Source of the DNA: Volvox africanus
Lineage: Eukaryota; Chlorophyta; Chlorophyceae; Chlamydomonadales; Volvocaceae
Length of the DNA: 64,000 bases
Assembly: GCA_030268105.1 (NCBI GenBank)
Contig: BSDZ01000016.1
Span: forward strand, 2,859,501 to 2,923,500
Direction: 5' to 3'
Every line of letters begins with the position of its first letter. Positions within the stretch are counted from its first letter, which is position 1. The notes under the pieces are model-generated. The model searched no databases. It worked only from the letters and a program-made list of their open reading frames with translations, and was not told the DNA's origin. Of the stretch, positions 21,065 to 33,237 are shown piece after piece. A program made the position numbers and the translations under genes.

Positions 21065-22310
21065 TTGAAATACATGTTGTGTGATCAGTATCCACCAACT
21101 ATGAAGGAGAGTGATCAGGCTAATATTAGTGTCCAATATGAAGAACCGGAGACCACACCGAACGTTGATAACTTATATAATCCCCAATCAGATGCTCCCC
21201 AGTCGAACTCCCCTTATCCAGCTCAGAATCCTCCTGGGGCGTCAGATCCTATGCGGCCCACCGAGGTGGAGCAGAACCCAGCGATGGTGTCGCTACAGCA
21301 ACTTATGGACGAAGGTGGGGTCCCTGGTTTTGTAGTCCCAACGCTTCAACTACATATTCGTCATGATGCCGAACCTAAGACTACCACAAGTGCCACTTGT
21401 TCCTATGTCCGTGATGCTAAAAAGTACCTGAAGTTGGTAAAGGGTGGTGATTGCGACGAAGTGAAGTGTCTTTTCATCGGAGCTACACGAAGCGGTGTCG
21501 CGAGAGAATGGTATGATCATTGGACCACTGTACAGGAGCACTTTACGTTCGAAGAATTAATTAACGCGCTCCTTAATCATTTCGCTCCCGGAAATCAGTC
21601 GCAAGTGGCTGCCATGTACAGAGAGTTACATGCAGGCGCTTATTGAATGCGACCTAACGAGTCAGTGGAGGACTACCGGTTGCGTTTCGAAGCAGTAACA
21701 GCACCCATGATTGGCTTCTCCGAGGGAGACTACATTTATTGGTTCCAACTCGGTCTCTCGCTTCAGTTAGCCCGAGCGAGTATTACAGACCTGACACGGG
21801 AAGGGACAAGATCGTATACGCGATGGGTTCAGATCGTTCGTGGCGTCGAAGCTTGCCTTGGAATGAGACAGGAACGCCCGACACCATTAGCACCGTTTCC
21901 AGTTGACACGATGCAAGATATCTCTAATGAGACTGATCCAGCACCTGAGACTACTGGCATTCCACTACCTCCAGCTCCAAAGCGCCGTGGTGGCAACCCT
22001 TCGACTAACCACGCTCATACTCCTGGTACCCAAGAACTAACTCCAAGGGATTCGCAGATAACTTGGAGTACGCGGAAGAGGACGGGCGTGCTACAAAATA
22101 CCGCCGAGTCACGTGGAGCTGCATCAGAATCGAAGTGGTCAAGAACACAAAATTGATGGCTTTCCAAGTGGGGATGTACGCAAACGGAGTTTGCGCAGCG
22201 ACGACAATTGGGAGTCTGCCTTCGGTGCGCCTCGAATCACCTTACAAGGAACTGCCCGCTTTTACCCCCATTAGCTGTAGGACTACCTTCAACGGACGAA
22301 GCACCTGACA
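21065..22310 (+). pseudogene. A4 gag
   Basis: Beta-type Gag, 21065-21646, with the ESDQANISVQYEEPETTPN start region and the capsid block YVRDAKKYLKLVKGGD. A TGA at 21644-21646 stands for the CGA of HAGAYRM-type paralogues. The frame continues 21647-22156 (ESVEDYRLRFEAVTAPMIGF, TRSYTRWVQIVRGVEA), then a TGA near 22156. The zinc knuckle CLRCASNH follows near 22210-22250. Confidence 0.85.
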
Positions 22311-23289
22311 CGATTTCCGTTGATATCGTCGGAGCACCCAATCCACGTTAACACCGAAATGTTAGTTGACATGGAGTGCTAAATTACATTCCGGCTCGGA
22401 TAAATCTTGATTGAATCCGGCGGTGTTAATATGAGGGGACTCTTCGCTACTTCGACTAGGTATACTCAATGGTTAATACTCATGCGCCTCTAATGGATCC
22501 TTTTCTGCTGACTAGCATGGATCGTAGGTATGATGCGGATGTACGCCACGTTTGACTCTTTTGTTTGGCAACAAAATCGATTTTGTTGACTGAAATTTTG
22601 GGACACCTATGTATTATCGGTGTCACTGACGACCTTATCTCAAATAAGTGATAAGCATGATGGGGTTGATCCCATAGTCGTCTAATTGTTCAGGTTACCC
22701 TCGTTGATGAGGATAAGCATCCCATCGTGGGCAGGATCACCCTTAGTCGACGAAGGACCCTCTGTGTGTTAGGGCCCAATGAGTGCCACAAGGTCTCTCG
22801 GAGACAGCACTACATGGACATTGGGTGCCGCGACATTACGACAGTTCCGCGCGCGCATCGATATGGAGTCCAGCACAATTGGCCATTGTGCAAAAGGGAA
22901 CCTATCGCCTAAGGTACCTTGTCTGTGGTACCAAGATGTCACACCAGAGGAGGGGGGAACTGTGCGGAGCCTGTGGTTAATTTCGTTAGCGGTGTTCGTC
23001 AGCCAAAAAAAAGAACCCAAGCTTGAAGGATGTAAGAGTAGCTTATCAAATGATAAGGGAAGGCATCCATGAATTGCTTGCGAGGCCTTGGGTGCAATCG
23101 ATTGCTACCACCGTGCAGTCTCTTGTGAAAGATTCTGAGGTCGCAGCTCCCCTATTGCCAAATTATACTGATGCATATGTCATCCTGGGGCTCCCACCTA
23201 TGTTACCTGCTGATTATATGATCCCCTTTGTGTTCGAGCACAACCCGTTTCACAACCTATATACAGGTTAGGCTGCCGAAATTGAGCGG
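22311..23289 (+). pseudogene. A4 protease remnant
   Basis: Same degraded region as in A3. The active-site DTGAS position reads IIGVTDDL (near 22615), frameshifts scatter the rest, and the shared TAG follows YTG (near 23268). No working protease is possible from this copy. The first ~300 bp hold nothing I recognise. Confidence 0.77.
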
Positions 23290-24860
23290 ATGAAGTGGCA
23301 AGTGGGGGATCTGCTCGCAAAGGGTATGATTCGGCCCAGCACATCGCCATATTCTGCGCCGATATTGTTTGTCGGTAAGAAGGATGGGACGTTGCGCATG
23401 TGCATTGATTATAGGGGCTTGAATGCGACCACGATTAAAGATCGCTACCCTTTGCCGCGCGTCGATGACCTGCTCGATAAGCTGAAGGGCTCAGCTTATT
23501 TTTCCTCGATTGACCTTCAACAAGGGTATAATCAGATACGCATTGCTGCCTCTGATATTCTGAAAACCGCTTTTCGGACCCCCTTTGGTCACTTCGAGTA
23601 CACGGTCTTGTCGTTTGGACTTACTAATGCGCCCGCCACATTTCAAGCAGTGATGGACCGCATGTTCAGACCGTATATCGACAGGTTCGTCGTTTGTTAT
23701 TTGGATGGTATTTTAATATATTCCAAGACGCGCGAGGAGCACCTGAAGCATCTCGAGCTCGTGCTTGAGGTGATGAAGCGGGAGCAATTGTTTGCGCCAA
23801 GTGTTTTTGAGCGCAGCCTCAAGTGGAGTATTTGGGCCACATCGTGTCGGCCACTGGGGTCAGGATGGATCCACGGAAGGTAGCTGTGGTTCACGAACGG
23901 CCCGCACCTCAGAACCTCACCGAACTACGCCAGTTCTTGGGTTTGACTAATTACTTCCGTAAGTTTATCAATAAATACTCCATTATTGCGGCCCCGCTTA
24001 CGAATTTGAAGAAGAAAGGAGGTTTGGCTTTCCTCGAAGCCTGGACAACCGCGTGTCAGCGGGCATTCGAGGAGCTCAAGTGAATCGTCGCCGACGACGT
24101 TACCCTCTCTTTCCCTGATTACTCGTTACCATTCCGTGTTGAAGTTGTATCGGATGCTTCCTTGCATGGAAGGTCGCCCTTTTACGCTGAAGACTGACCA
24201 CAAACCGCTGACATTCTTGCAGAGTGTCCCCAGGCTTAATCAACGACAAGCCCGGTGGATGGAGTATCTGTCTCGTTTCGACTGTACTTGGGAGTATATC
24301 GCCGGCAGAATTAATATAGCTGATGCCCTCAGTCGACATCCATCATTACATGCTGCGATTTCGGCAGCACCGGTTACTCCTTCGGGCAGTCAGGAGGTGC
24401 GGATAGCAGCGGATCTCGCGCAACGACTGAAGATGGCATATCAAACCGATCCATGGTTTGCTTCACTGAGTAATGTGGAGCATCTGCACAAGTGCAACGA
24501 TTTGTGGCTACGGAAAGATGGTTCGACCACACAAATCGTCGTGCCGAACGACGACGCTTTGCGCTACGATATTCTTGCGCTGTTCCACGAGGATCCGTTA
24601 GCAGGACATCCTGGAAGTACGCGTCTGGCAGAGCTCGTACGACGCTCATTCTGGTGGCCGCGCGTGGTGAAGGATGCGGAAAACTTCGTGCAAAGGTGCA
24701 GTTTATGTCAGCGCAATAAAGCACTATCCGGTAAGGGCCAGGGTTTATTACAACCTTTATCTATACCAGATGCCCCTTGGGAAAGTGTTTCTATGGGCTT
24801 TGTAGTCGCGCTGCCCAAAACTGAGGGGGGATACGACTCGGTGTTCGTTATGGTCGATGG
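23290..24860 (+). pseudogene. A4 RT, RNase H and integrase N part
   Basis: RT (23290-) has [14 protein letters not shown] and [10 protein letters not shown] (second Asp of YLDD lost, as in A3). A 7-bp deletion near 23794 shifts frame into 23823-24083, which ends at TGA (24081-24083) in place of CGA. In RNase H about 140 bp are deleted near 24172 between GAAG repeats, removing the second acidic residue. The frame 24136-24860 continues with KTDHKPLTFLQS, NIADALSRH and the integrase HHCC site up to VFVMVDG, where the LTR begins. Confidence 0.86.
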
Positions 24861-25675
24861 TGTTGTACACGGGTCCAATCACCGTTTACATTTATGAAGG
24901 CCGCAATGCATTCAGATATCATGAAGCATAATACAATCATATTAGCATGATATACTCGAGTATATCTAGCTAATCAGGCATGTCGCATCATCATTCACGA
25001 CATCGTGCTGTCGGTCAACATCTTTGACTCGAGGCTGATAATTAATGCGCGATCTATCCAATGGCATATTATATAACGTAATAATACTTTGAATAGTATT
25101 ACCTCATCTGTGTCATAAACCATACACGTATGCAAGAATGCAACGATCGCGATGGTTGGGTCGGCAACCGAATATTGATATTCGGACCTTTGCATATTGC
25201 ATGCGTTGCATCCAATAATATCACGAATGACACGATATTTAGAGCAGTCTTACCAAGGTACTCACACTTGAGATTGTAATCCAGTGAGACCTGTACTGCA
25301 CATTGGTATCACGACGTGATAGGTGTGAGGACGGCCGCCTAGAGACCGAAGTCGGTGCAACGCTAACTTTGGACCAAGTATTCGAGTACTTTACTCTATT
25401 CAATACGCATACATATGATACAATCATTTGCATTCGGCCTGAGCTATTCTAGCATTCCATCTGCAGCCGAGTGATGAACATTGCCCACGGGGTCTGACGG
25501 CAGACTGTAATTCTGTCACTGAAGAACATTATAAGTTGAATCTTTCCTTGCTATTGAGTCTTCCGCTGTCTACTATTCGCATTGGCTTGCCTTGCTGTTC
25601 GTGAGATTGGTACGCACGCAGCTAACACCTACACGTGCAGACCTAATGCATGATTGAAGAAGGAAGGATACAACA
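24861..25675 (+). repeat. Family A LTR inside A4 integrase
   Basis: 815 bp, TGTTGTACACGGG to GGATACAACA. The flanks are GATGG (left) and GATCA (right), so the expected 5-bp duplication matches at only three positions. It may be a solo LTR with mutated flanks or an LTR-LTR recombination product. The U5 donor motif here reads ATAAGT. Confidence 0.85.
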
Positions 25676-26428
25676 GATCACTTGACCAAGATGGTTCACT
25701 TAGCCCCCTGCACCTCGTCTTGCACCGCTGAGCAAACAGCATGATTATTTTTCAATAACGTGGTTCGATTGCATGGCGTTCCTAAAAATGTGATATCCGA
25801 TCACGGCGGTCAATTCACGTCTAAGTTTTGGGAAGCGCTATGTCAACTCGTCGGTATGCGCATTCATTTGAGCACAGCATATCATCCACAATCCGATGGG
25901 CAAACCGAACACACAAATCGCACGCTGGGCGACATGTTGAGGAATTTCGCGGGACGCACACCCTCTGTTTGGGATACATTTCTGACTTTGGCAGAATTCA
26001 CGCTTAACAACGATGTTAACCACTCCACAGGTCAAAGCCCTTTCTTTCTGAATTATGGATTCCATCCTGCCCTACCCGTGTGGCGAGAGTTGGAGATAAA
26101 TATCCCAGCGGCTAAAACCTTTGCCAAGTCGTTCCTATCCCGCATGACAGACGCGAAGGCATGTTTGGACGCGGCACAACAACGGACGACGGACTATTAT
26201 AATAAATCCAAACGAGACGTAACATTTTCGATGGGACAAATGGTATTATTGAGCACTAAGAACTTGCGTTCGCTCGCCGACAGTTCCCATAAATTGCTAC
26301 CTCGCTGGATTGGTCCATATTCCGTTGTTTGCATGGTAGGGAATGTAGTTGTGGAGCTATCCCTACCCTCTGACATGAATATCCATCCCAAATTTCATAT
26401 ATCCCTCATCTGTCTTCATCGCGGCACG
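25676..26428 (+). pseudogene. A4 integrase C part (copy 1)
   Basis: This continues the core after the LTR: ISDHGGQFTSKFWEALCQ (second Asp), HPQSDGQTEHTNR (Glu), and on to the GPY/F module (GPYSVVCMVGNVVVELSLP). It ends at HISLICLHRGT where the B1 LTR starts. A stop replaces the CGA-type codon near 25741, upstream of the open frame 25760-26428. Confidence 0.85.
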
Positions 26429-27265
26429 TGTTGTACCTCTCCTTCGTGTTTGCTCATAAGTATCTGTGCGTCTGAAGGCTTTCGACACCGATGTGCGAGC
26501 ACTTGCAAGCACAGCAAGGCAAGCGTGAGCAAACAGAGACAGCGGAAGACTTCAAGACAAGAAGAGATATAACTTACAGTCTTACAGATCGAAGTGGTGG
26601 AATGGACATAATCGCTATCAGCGCCGGAAGCAAGCAATCATCACGCGGCGGTGATAAGCAAAGTTAAGGCTTAGCTCGGGCTAAGTAGAATAGAGTAGAG
26701 TGATATTAGTGTAGAACACACGAGTGTTCTCCGGTATTGAATGTCTTCATGTCTTACTTAGCCGTCCTCGCATCTGTTATACTCGCAGCATTGCAATGTC
26801 GTACAATTCACACTAGGAGGCCGATCCTAAGTGTGACAACCCTACTGCGTATAGGCGATGTCCAAGCATAACAACGTATAAGCCTTTCCGGCATTCGCAT
26901 GATGCAAGGGTTCGAATAACGATATTCGGTTGCAAGGCATGCATCACGACGAGTGTGGCACTCTCAACGTGTGCTGTAATGAAGTAATATTATATCAAAT
27001 AATATTACTTATCGTTCCATAGCACGAGCATAATGCGCACTTCAATGCTTCGGGATTTCATGCATGCTAGGCGGATTTGCCATGATGCGATGTCGCGATG
27101 GATAATGGTGACATGCCAAATGCATATATAAATGTACACGAATACATTTATATCATGCAAGTTCATTCATATGCATTAATCGTTCATGCGTTCATCAAAG
27201 TAGCACTTCGCCTCGTAGCGTCGCATCGACCTACACATCGGCGGGAAACGAACCGTAGCACAACA
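26429..27265 (-). repeat. B1 3' LTR (copy 1), family B
   Basis: 837 bp. Read on plus, TGTTGTACCTCTCC to GTAGCACAACA. The base block before it (GCACG, 26424-26428) is the left half of the expected target duplication. Confidence 0.92.
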
Positions 27266-27280
27266 ATTATCCCCCCTCCC
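27266..27280 (-). other. Polypurine tract of B1 (copy 1)
   Basis: GGGAGGGGGGATAAT on minus, adjoining the 3' LTR. Confidence 0.83.
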
Positions 27281-27324
27281 GTATGTAGCGTCCTCGCTGC
27301 TTCATACAGCATCGACTGCAGGGG

Positions 27325-29157
27325 TCATTGGGCTTGTGTAGCACGTTTGCGGGCTTCTTCGAGCGGGGGCTTCATGTCCTGCGAGAAGTTGCGTGCCGGT
27401 TCCCACGAGTTGTGCTCGCTGGTACACCCTGTCCACTTGACCAAGTACTCGTGTACTGTCCGCTTACGTCGGTGTCGGCCCACACGACGCGCACGATAAT
27501 CTAACACCCGCTCCACATCGTAAGAATTCTGTTTACCAGCGATTCAGGTCTCGGGAACTGGTTCGATCGCTGCGGGGGCGTTAGCAGGCTCAGGGACGGG
27601 TTCTGTACCATGATAAGGACGGACACGTGATACGTGAAACGTGGGGTGAATGGTCATATCAGCGGGCAATGCGAGCTCCACAGCTACATTCCCGACCATG
27701 CGCATGACAGGATACGGACCAATCCAGCGGGGTAAGAGTTTTCGGGATCCGTTGGCCAAGGAACGCAAGTTCTTGGTGCTTAGCAACACGAGTTGCCCTT
27801 CCGAAAACGTCACATCCTGCTTGGATTTGTTGTAGTATTCCGTCGTTCGTTGCTGCGCCGCGTCCAAACACGCCTTCGCGTCTGTGATACGGGACATAAA
27901 AGACTTGGCAAAGATCTTAGCAGCAGGCACGTTCACCTCCAACTCACGCCAAACGGGTAGCGCGGGATGAAATCCGTAGTTGAGAAAGAACGGACTTTTG
28001 CCTGTAGAGCGGTTAACAGTGTTGTTAAGCGTGAAATCTGCCGCAGTCAAAAATGTATCCCAAACGAGAGGTGTGCGACCAGCGTAATTGCGCAACATAT
28101 CACCCAACGTGCGGTTTGTGTGTTCGGTTTGACCATCAGTCTGCGGGTGATATGCCGTGCTCAGGTTGACGCGCATGCCAACTAGCTTGCAGAGCACTTC
28201 CCAAAACTTAGACGTGAACTGCCCACCACGGTCCGAGATCACGTTTAACCGAACCACATTGTCGAAAAACAAGCGTGCCATTTGTTCAGCTGTGCAGGAT
28301 GATGTGCATGGTGCTAGGTGGACCATCTTAGTCAGGCGATCGACCATTACGAACACCGCATCATATCCCCCCTCAGTTTTGGGCAGCACGACTACAAAGT
28401 CCATGGAAACACTTTCCCAAGGCGCATCCGGGACAGGCAACGGTTGCAACAACCCATGCCCCTTACCGGACAAAGCCTTATTGTGCTGGCACAGACTGCA
28501 TGTCTGTACGAAGTTCGCCGCATCTTTAGCCAAACGAGGCCACCAAAAGGAACGTTGCACCAACTCGACCAATCGCTTGCTACCAGGGTGTCCTGCTAAC
28601 GGGTCCTCGTGGAACCCCGCAAGGATGTCGTAGCGTAGCGCGTCGTCGTTCGGAACGACGATTTGCGTAGCCGCACCCTCCGTCCGTAGCCAAAGGCCAT
28701 TCTGCTTGCGAAGGTATTCCACATTAGCCGGCTCTGAGAACCAGGCATCTGCGTTGTAGGCAACCTTCAACCGCTCAGTGAGGTCCGTTGCAATCGGCAC
28801 CTCCTCGTTATGCGGTTGCACGACGGGCACTGACAAAATTGCAGCATGTAGCGACGGATGTCGACTGAGAGCATCGGCAATATTCAATTTACCAGAAATG
28901 TACTCCCAGGTGCAGTCGAATCTAGCTAGGTATTCCATCCACCTAGCCTGACGGTGGTTCAACGTCGGAATGCTTTGCAAAAGCGTTAGGGGCTTGTGGT
29001 CAGTCTTTAAAGTAAATGGGTGTCCCTCGAGGTAACAGCGCCATTCCTTTAAAGCATGCAGCACTGCCAGAAGCTCCTGTACCCCGGTGGTGTAGCGAAT
29101 CTCCGCACCAGAAAACTTCTTACTCGTGAAGGTGATCGGTCGCCCTTCCTGTAACAA
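27325..29157 (-). CDS. B1 RNase H, integrase and chromodomain (copy 1)
   Basis: The 537-codon frame 27544-29157 has RNase H motifs (KTDHKPLTLLQS, LNIADALSRH), the HHCC site, and the integrase core with MDFVVVLPK and NVISDRGGQFTS. Five codons (the HGVPK block) are deleted before the second Asp, shortening the usual spacing of 60 to 55. A TGA at 27544-27546 replaces the Trp of ETWIAGKQ. The chromodomain (VERVLDYRARRVG, EYLVKWTGCTSEHNSWEP) continues to the TGA at 27325-27327. The sense strand is minus. Confidence 0.88.
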
Positions 29158-29221
29158 TACAGCGCCGCTTCAAAATACTGAGGCATCAGACACTACCTCA
29201 ACACGAAACGGCATCGAGTAA

Positions 29222-30361
29222 TCAGGGAATGCAAGGGTGACATCTTCGGCAACGGAATGCCCGCTGGCATTGCGACGTCCACGACTCGAGTGAAACGAAA
29301 ACGCCTTTGCGAGTTAAGTTAGTAAGCGGGGCGGCAATGATGGAATATTTTTCAATGAACTTTTGGAAATAATTGGTCAAGCCAAGGAACTTACGCATCT
29401 CCGTGAGGTTCTGAGGTGCAGGCCAATCGCGAACCACAGCGACCTTCCGCGGGTCCATCTTCACACTGGTGGCCGACACAATGTGGCCCAAATATTCCAC
29501 CTGAGGCTGCGCCCAAAAGCATTTGGCGCGTTTAGCAAACAATTGCTCCCGCCTCGTAACGTCGAGCACGAGCCGAAGATGCTCCAAGTGCTCCTCGCGC
29601 GTCTTAGAATAAACCAAGATGTCATCCAGGTAGCAAACAACGAACCTGTCGATAAACGGCCTAAACATTCGGTCCATAACTGCCTGAAACGTCACAGGGG
29701 CATTAGTCAAACCAAATGATAGGACCGTATACTCGAAATGACCGAAGGGCGTCCGAAAAGCGGTTTTCGGAATATCAGAGGCAGTATTGCGGATCTGATT
29801 ATAGCCCTGTTGCAAGTCAATCGAGGAAAAATAAGCCGAGCCCTTCAGCTTATCCAACAGGTCGTCAACGCGTGGCAAAGGGTAGCGATTTTTCACCGTA
29901 CTCGCATTCAACCCCCGGTAATCGATGCACATGCGCAAGGTCCCATCCTTCTTACCGACAAACAAAATCGGTGCAGAATACGGGGATGTGCTGGGGCATA
30001 TCATACCCTTCGCAAGCAAATCCGTCACCTGGCGCTTCACCTCGTCCAGCTCCAATGGACTCAACCTGTACATTGGCCGGGCCACAGGCTGTGCTCCAGG
30101 CATGAGAGGGATTGTGTGATCAACAGGACGCATAGGTGGCAGCCCAGGGATATCTTTGAAGACGTCCTCATACTGCGACAGTAGGGCCTCAACCTCAGGA
30201 TCCACAGAAATCTGCGCGGTGGTGGCACAACAGCCCACCCGCGGCCTCAAAAGCAGTCCGTGGGCACCCTTCCGTAACAAACGGACGGCTTCCTTACGCC
30301 CGACTAGCTCTGGTTCGATTCGCGGGGCCATTGCGGTCACAGCAAAATTAACCATAGGCAC
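29222..30361 (-). CDS. B1 reverse transcriptase (copy 1)
   Basis: 379 open codons. The RT start is [20 protein letters not shown]; the first catalytic Asp is residue 182 (SSIDLQQGY) and YLDD is at 244-247. All core motifs are intact, so this is the best preserved RT in the window. A deletion near 29255 shifts frame into the RNase H part. Upstream (30362-30497) a protease scrap ends at the A5 LTR. Confidence 0.9.
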   Translation of the reverse strand: MPMVNFAVTAMAPRIEPELVGRKEAVRLLRKGAHGLLLRPRVGCCATTAQISVDPEVEALLSQYEDVFKDIPGLPPMRPVDHTIPLMPGAQPVARPMYRLSPLELDEVKRQVTDLLAKGMICPSTSPYSAPILFVGKKDGTLRMCIDYRGLNASTVKNRYPLPRVDDLLDKLKGSAYFSSIDLQQGYNQIRNTASDIPKTAFRTPFGHFEYTVLSFGLTNAPVTFQAVMDRMFRPFIDRFVVCYLDDILVYSKTREEHLEHLRLVLDVTRREQLFAKRAKCFWAQPQVEYLGHIVSATSVKMDPRKVAVVRDWPAPQNLTEMRKFLGLTNYFQKFIEKYSIIAAPLTNLTRKGVFVSLESWTSQCQRAFRCRRCHPCIP

Positions 30362-30497
30362 CGCCTAAGCTTTGCCCCCCTCAGGTGTGACATGCTCGAA
30401 CGACAGGAAAGGTACCTTAATCAACAGAGTACCCTTGCACATATGCAGGGTTGCAGTCTCCATGAACGGCCGGGTCACAACACGCAAAGGGCCTATC

Positions 30498-31309
30498 TGT
30501 TGTATCCTTCCTTCTTCAATCATGCACTGAATCTGCACATCTGAATGTTACCTAGTGCGCACCGTGCTTACGAACAGCAAGGCGATTCAATGCGAGTAAT
30601 AGACAGCGGAAGACTCAAGATGAAGGAAAGATTCAACTTACAATAATCCTCGTTTACAAATCAGTAGATCGCCGTCAGACCCCATGGGCAATGTTCATCA
30701 CTCGGCTGCAGATGGAATGCTAGAATAGCTCAGGCCGAATATATATGATTATATCGTATGTATGCGAATTAGATCGAGTTAAGTACGCAGGTACTTGGTC
30801 CAAAGTAGCACAAGCCGACTTCGGTCTCTAGGTGGCCGTCCTCACAACTATCACGTCGCGATACCGATGCGCAGTACAGGTCTCACTGGATTCCGATCTC
30901 AAGTGTGAGTACCTTTGTAGCACTGCTCTAAATATCGTGTCATCCGTGATATTAATGGATGCAACATATGTAACATGCGAAGGTCCGAATATCGATATTC
31001 GGTTGCCGACCCAACCATCACGATCATCGCATTCTCGCATACGCGTATGGTTTATGACGCAGATGAGGTAATAATATTTAAAATATTATTACGTGAGATA
31101 TTATGCCAATGGATAGATCGCGCATTAATTATCGATATCAAGTCAAACATGTTGACCAACAGCGCGACGTCGTAGGTGATAATGCGACATGCCTGATTAG
31201 CTAGATATAATCGAGTATATCATGCTAATATGCTTGTATCATGCTTCACAATGCTTAAATGCGTTGCGGTCTTCATTGGTGCAAACGGTGATTGAACCGG
31301 CATACAACA
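30498..31309 (-). repeat. A5 3' LTR (copy 1), family A
   Basis: 812 bp, TGTTGTATCC to GCATACAACA as read on plus. The left flank is CTATC. The palindrome CCGAATATCGATATTCGG and the antisense 66-codon frame (30975-31175) are present. Confidence 0.92.
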
Positions 31310-32777
31310 ACTATCCCCCCTCCCGTATGCAGCGTCCTGGCTGCATCGGACAGCATTGACTGCAGAGATCATTGGGTCTGCGTGGCACGTAGGCGAGCTT
31401 CTTCCAATAATTGCTTCATTTCTGGCGAGAAGTTACGCATTGGCTCCCACGAATTATGCTCGCTGGAATAGCCAGTCCACTTGACCAGATATTCGTGCAC
31501 CTTACGCTTTCATCGTTGTCGACCTATACGACGAACCCGATAATCCAATATTCGCTCCACATCATACACTTTTTGCTTGCCTGCGATCCAGATCTCGGGA
31601 CCGGGGTCCATTACTGCAGGGGCAGCGGTGTTGTTTGTAACGGGCTCCATACCACGATAAGGACAAACGAGTGAAATATGAAACGTGGGGTGGATATTCA
31701 TGTCAGAGGGTAGGGATAGCTCCACAGCTACGTTTCCTATCATGCAAACAACGGGATATGGACCAATCCAGCGAGGTAACAATTTATGGGAACTGTCGGC
31801 GAGCGAACGCAAGTTCTTAGTGCTCAATAATACCATTTGTCCCACCGAAAATGTTACGTCTCGTTTGGATTTATTATAATAGTCCGTCGTCCGTTGTTGT
31901 GCCGCGTCCAAACATGCCTTCGCGTCTGTCATGCGGGATAGGAACGACTTGGCAAAGGTTTTAGCCGCTGGGATATTTATCTCCAACTCTCGCCACACGG
32001 GTAGGGCAGGATAGAATCCATATTTCAGAAAGAAGGGGCTTTGACCTGTAAAGCGGTTAACAGCGTTGTAAAGCATGAATTCTGCCAAAGTCAGAAATGT
32101 ATCCCAAACAGAGGGTGTGCTACCCCCGAAATTTCTCAACATGTCGCCCAACATGAGATTTGTGCGCTCGGTTTGCCCATCGGATTGTGGATGATATGCT
32201 GTGCTCAAATGAACGCGCATAACGACGAGCTTCCCAAAACTTAGACGTGAATTGACCGCCGCGATCAGATATCACATTTTTAGGAATGCCATGCAATCAT
32301 ACCACGTTATCGAAAAATAATCGTGCTGTTTGCTCAGCGGTGGAAGACAACGTGCAGGGAGCTAAGTGAACCATCTTGGTCAAGTGATCGACCATAACGA
32401 ACACCGAGTCGTATCCCCCCTCAGTTTTGGGCAGCACGACTACAAAGTCCATTGAAACACTTTCCCAAGGGGCATCTGGTATAGGTAAAGGTTGTAACAA
32501 ACCCTGGCCCTTACCGAATAGTGCTTTATTGCGCTGACATAAACTGCACCTTTGCACGAAGTTTTCCGCATCCTTCACCACGCGTGGGCACCAGAATGAG
32601 CGTCGTACGAGCTCTGCCAGACGTGTACTTCCAGGATGTCCTGCTAACGGATCCTCGTGAAACCGCACAAGAATATCGTAGCGCAAAGCGTCATTGTTCG
32701 GCACGACGATTTGTGTGGTCGAACCATCTTTCCGTAGCCACAAATCGTTGTGCTTGTGCAGATGTTCCACATTACTT
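31310..32777 (-). pseudogene. A5 integrase and chromodomain (copy 1), truncated
   Basis: The purine tract (31310-31323) is followed by the chromodomain (EYLVKWTGYSSEHNSWEP), a TGA at 31510-31512 (CGA in A1), and GPY/F and core motifs in 31510-32220. A deletion near 32230 shifts frame. Then comes 32297-, ending FFDNVV at the same TGA as in A0 and A2. The duplication junction cuts it inside the zinc-binding region. Confidence 0.86.
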
Positions 32778-33236
32778 GGATAGCAGCGGATCTCGCGCAA
32801 CGACTGAAGATGGCATATCAAACCGATCCATGGTTTGCTTCACTGAGTAATGTGGAGCATCTGCACAAGTGCAACGATTTGTGGCTACGGAAAGATGGTT
32901 CGACCACACAAATCGTCGTGCCGAACGACGACGCTTTGCGCTACGATATTCTTGCGCTGTTCCACGAGGATCCGTTAGCAGGACATCCTGGAAGTACGCG
33001 TCTGGCAGAGCTCGTACGACGCTCATTCTGGTGGCCGCGCGTGGTGAAGGATGCGGAAAACTTCGTGCAAAGGTGCAGTTTATGTCAGCGCAATAAAGCA
33101 CTATCCGGTAAGGGCCAGGGTTTATTACAACCTTTATCTATACCAGATGCCCCTTGGGAAAGTGTTTCTATGGGCTTTGTAGTCGCGCTGCCCAAAACTG
33201 AGGGGGGATACGACTCGGTGTTCGTTATGGTCGATG
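32390..33236. repeat. Inverted integrase repeat at the duplication junction
   Basis: The A5 integrase on minus (to 32780) and the A4 integrase on plus (from 32849) are homologous over about 390 bp, with a spacer of about 70 bp. They form a large imperfect palindrome centred on the junction of the 8,377-bp repeat. Confidence 0.8.
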
Positions 33237-33237
33237 G
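32778..33237 (+). pseudogene. A4 integrase N part (copy 2)
   Basis: Duplicate of 24401-24860, with the HHCC site (HEDPLAGHPGSTRLAELV, RCSLCQRNK) and first Asp region (SMGFVVALP, where the Asp is Gly in both copies). It begins at the junction without its RNase H. Confidence 0.88.

Larger units (their letters stand above)
19829..26428 (+). mobile_element. Element A4, family A (beta), interrupted
   Basis: A second beta element, head to tail with A3: 5' LTR missing TG, intact primer site, leader, gag, ruined protease, RT, RNase H, integrase. A family A LTR (24861-25675) lies in the integrase. The B1 3' LTR cuts it off at 26428, in the stretch leading to the chromodomain. Its chromodomain, purine tract and 3' LTR would lie beyond the B elements, outside the window. 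Confidence 0.83.
26429..30497 (-). mobile_element. Left part of B1 (copy 1), family B chromovirus
   Basis: Minus strand: 3' LTR, purine tract, chromodomain and integrase, RNase H, RT and a protease scrap. It is cut at 30497 by the A5 3' LTR. Because of the tandem duplication this copy never reaches its gag; the complete version starts at 34806. Confidence 0.88.
24401..32777. repeat. 8,377-bp direct duplication, copy 1
   Basis: Every feature from 24401 to 32777 recurs exactly 8,377 bp downstream. The unit runs from the A4 integrase, through an A LTR and the left part of B1, into the A5 integrase. The junction at 32778-32780 shares only GGA between the two ends. By eye about a dozen single-base differences separate the copies. 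Confidence 0.95.

Noticed and set aside
10557..26428. Right-hand remainder of A2 after 12146
   Set aside because: The expected continuation (CAGACGCGAAGG after CATGA) does not follow any LTR end in the window, so A2 cannot be joined further.
27098..27499. Plus-strand 133-codon frame over the B1 LTR and chromodomain
   Set aside because: Antisense of a clear chromodomain; no independent conservation seen.
28157..28633. Plus-strand 158-codon frame over the B1 integrase
   Set aside because: Antisense shadow of the integrase core on the minus strand.
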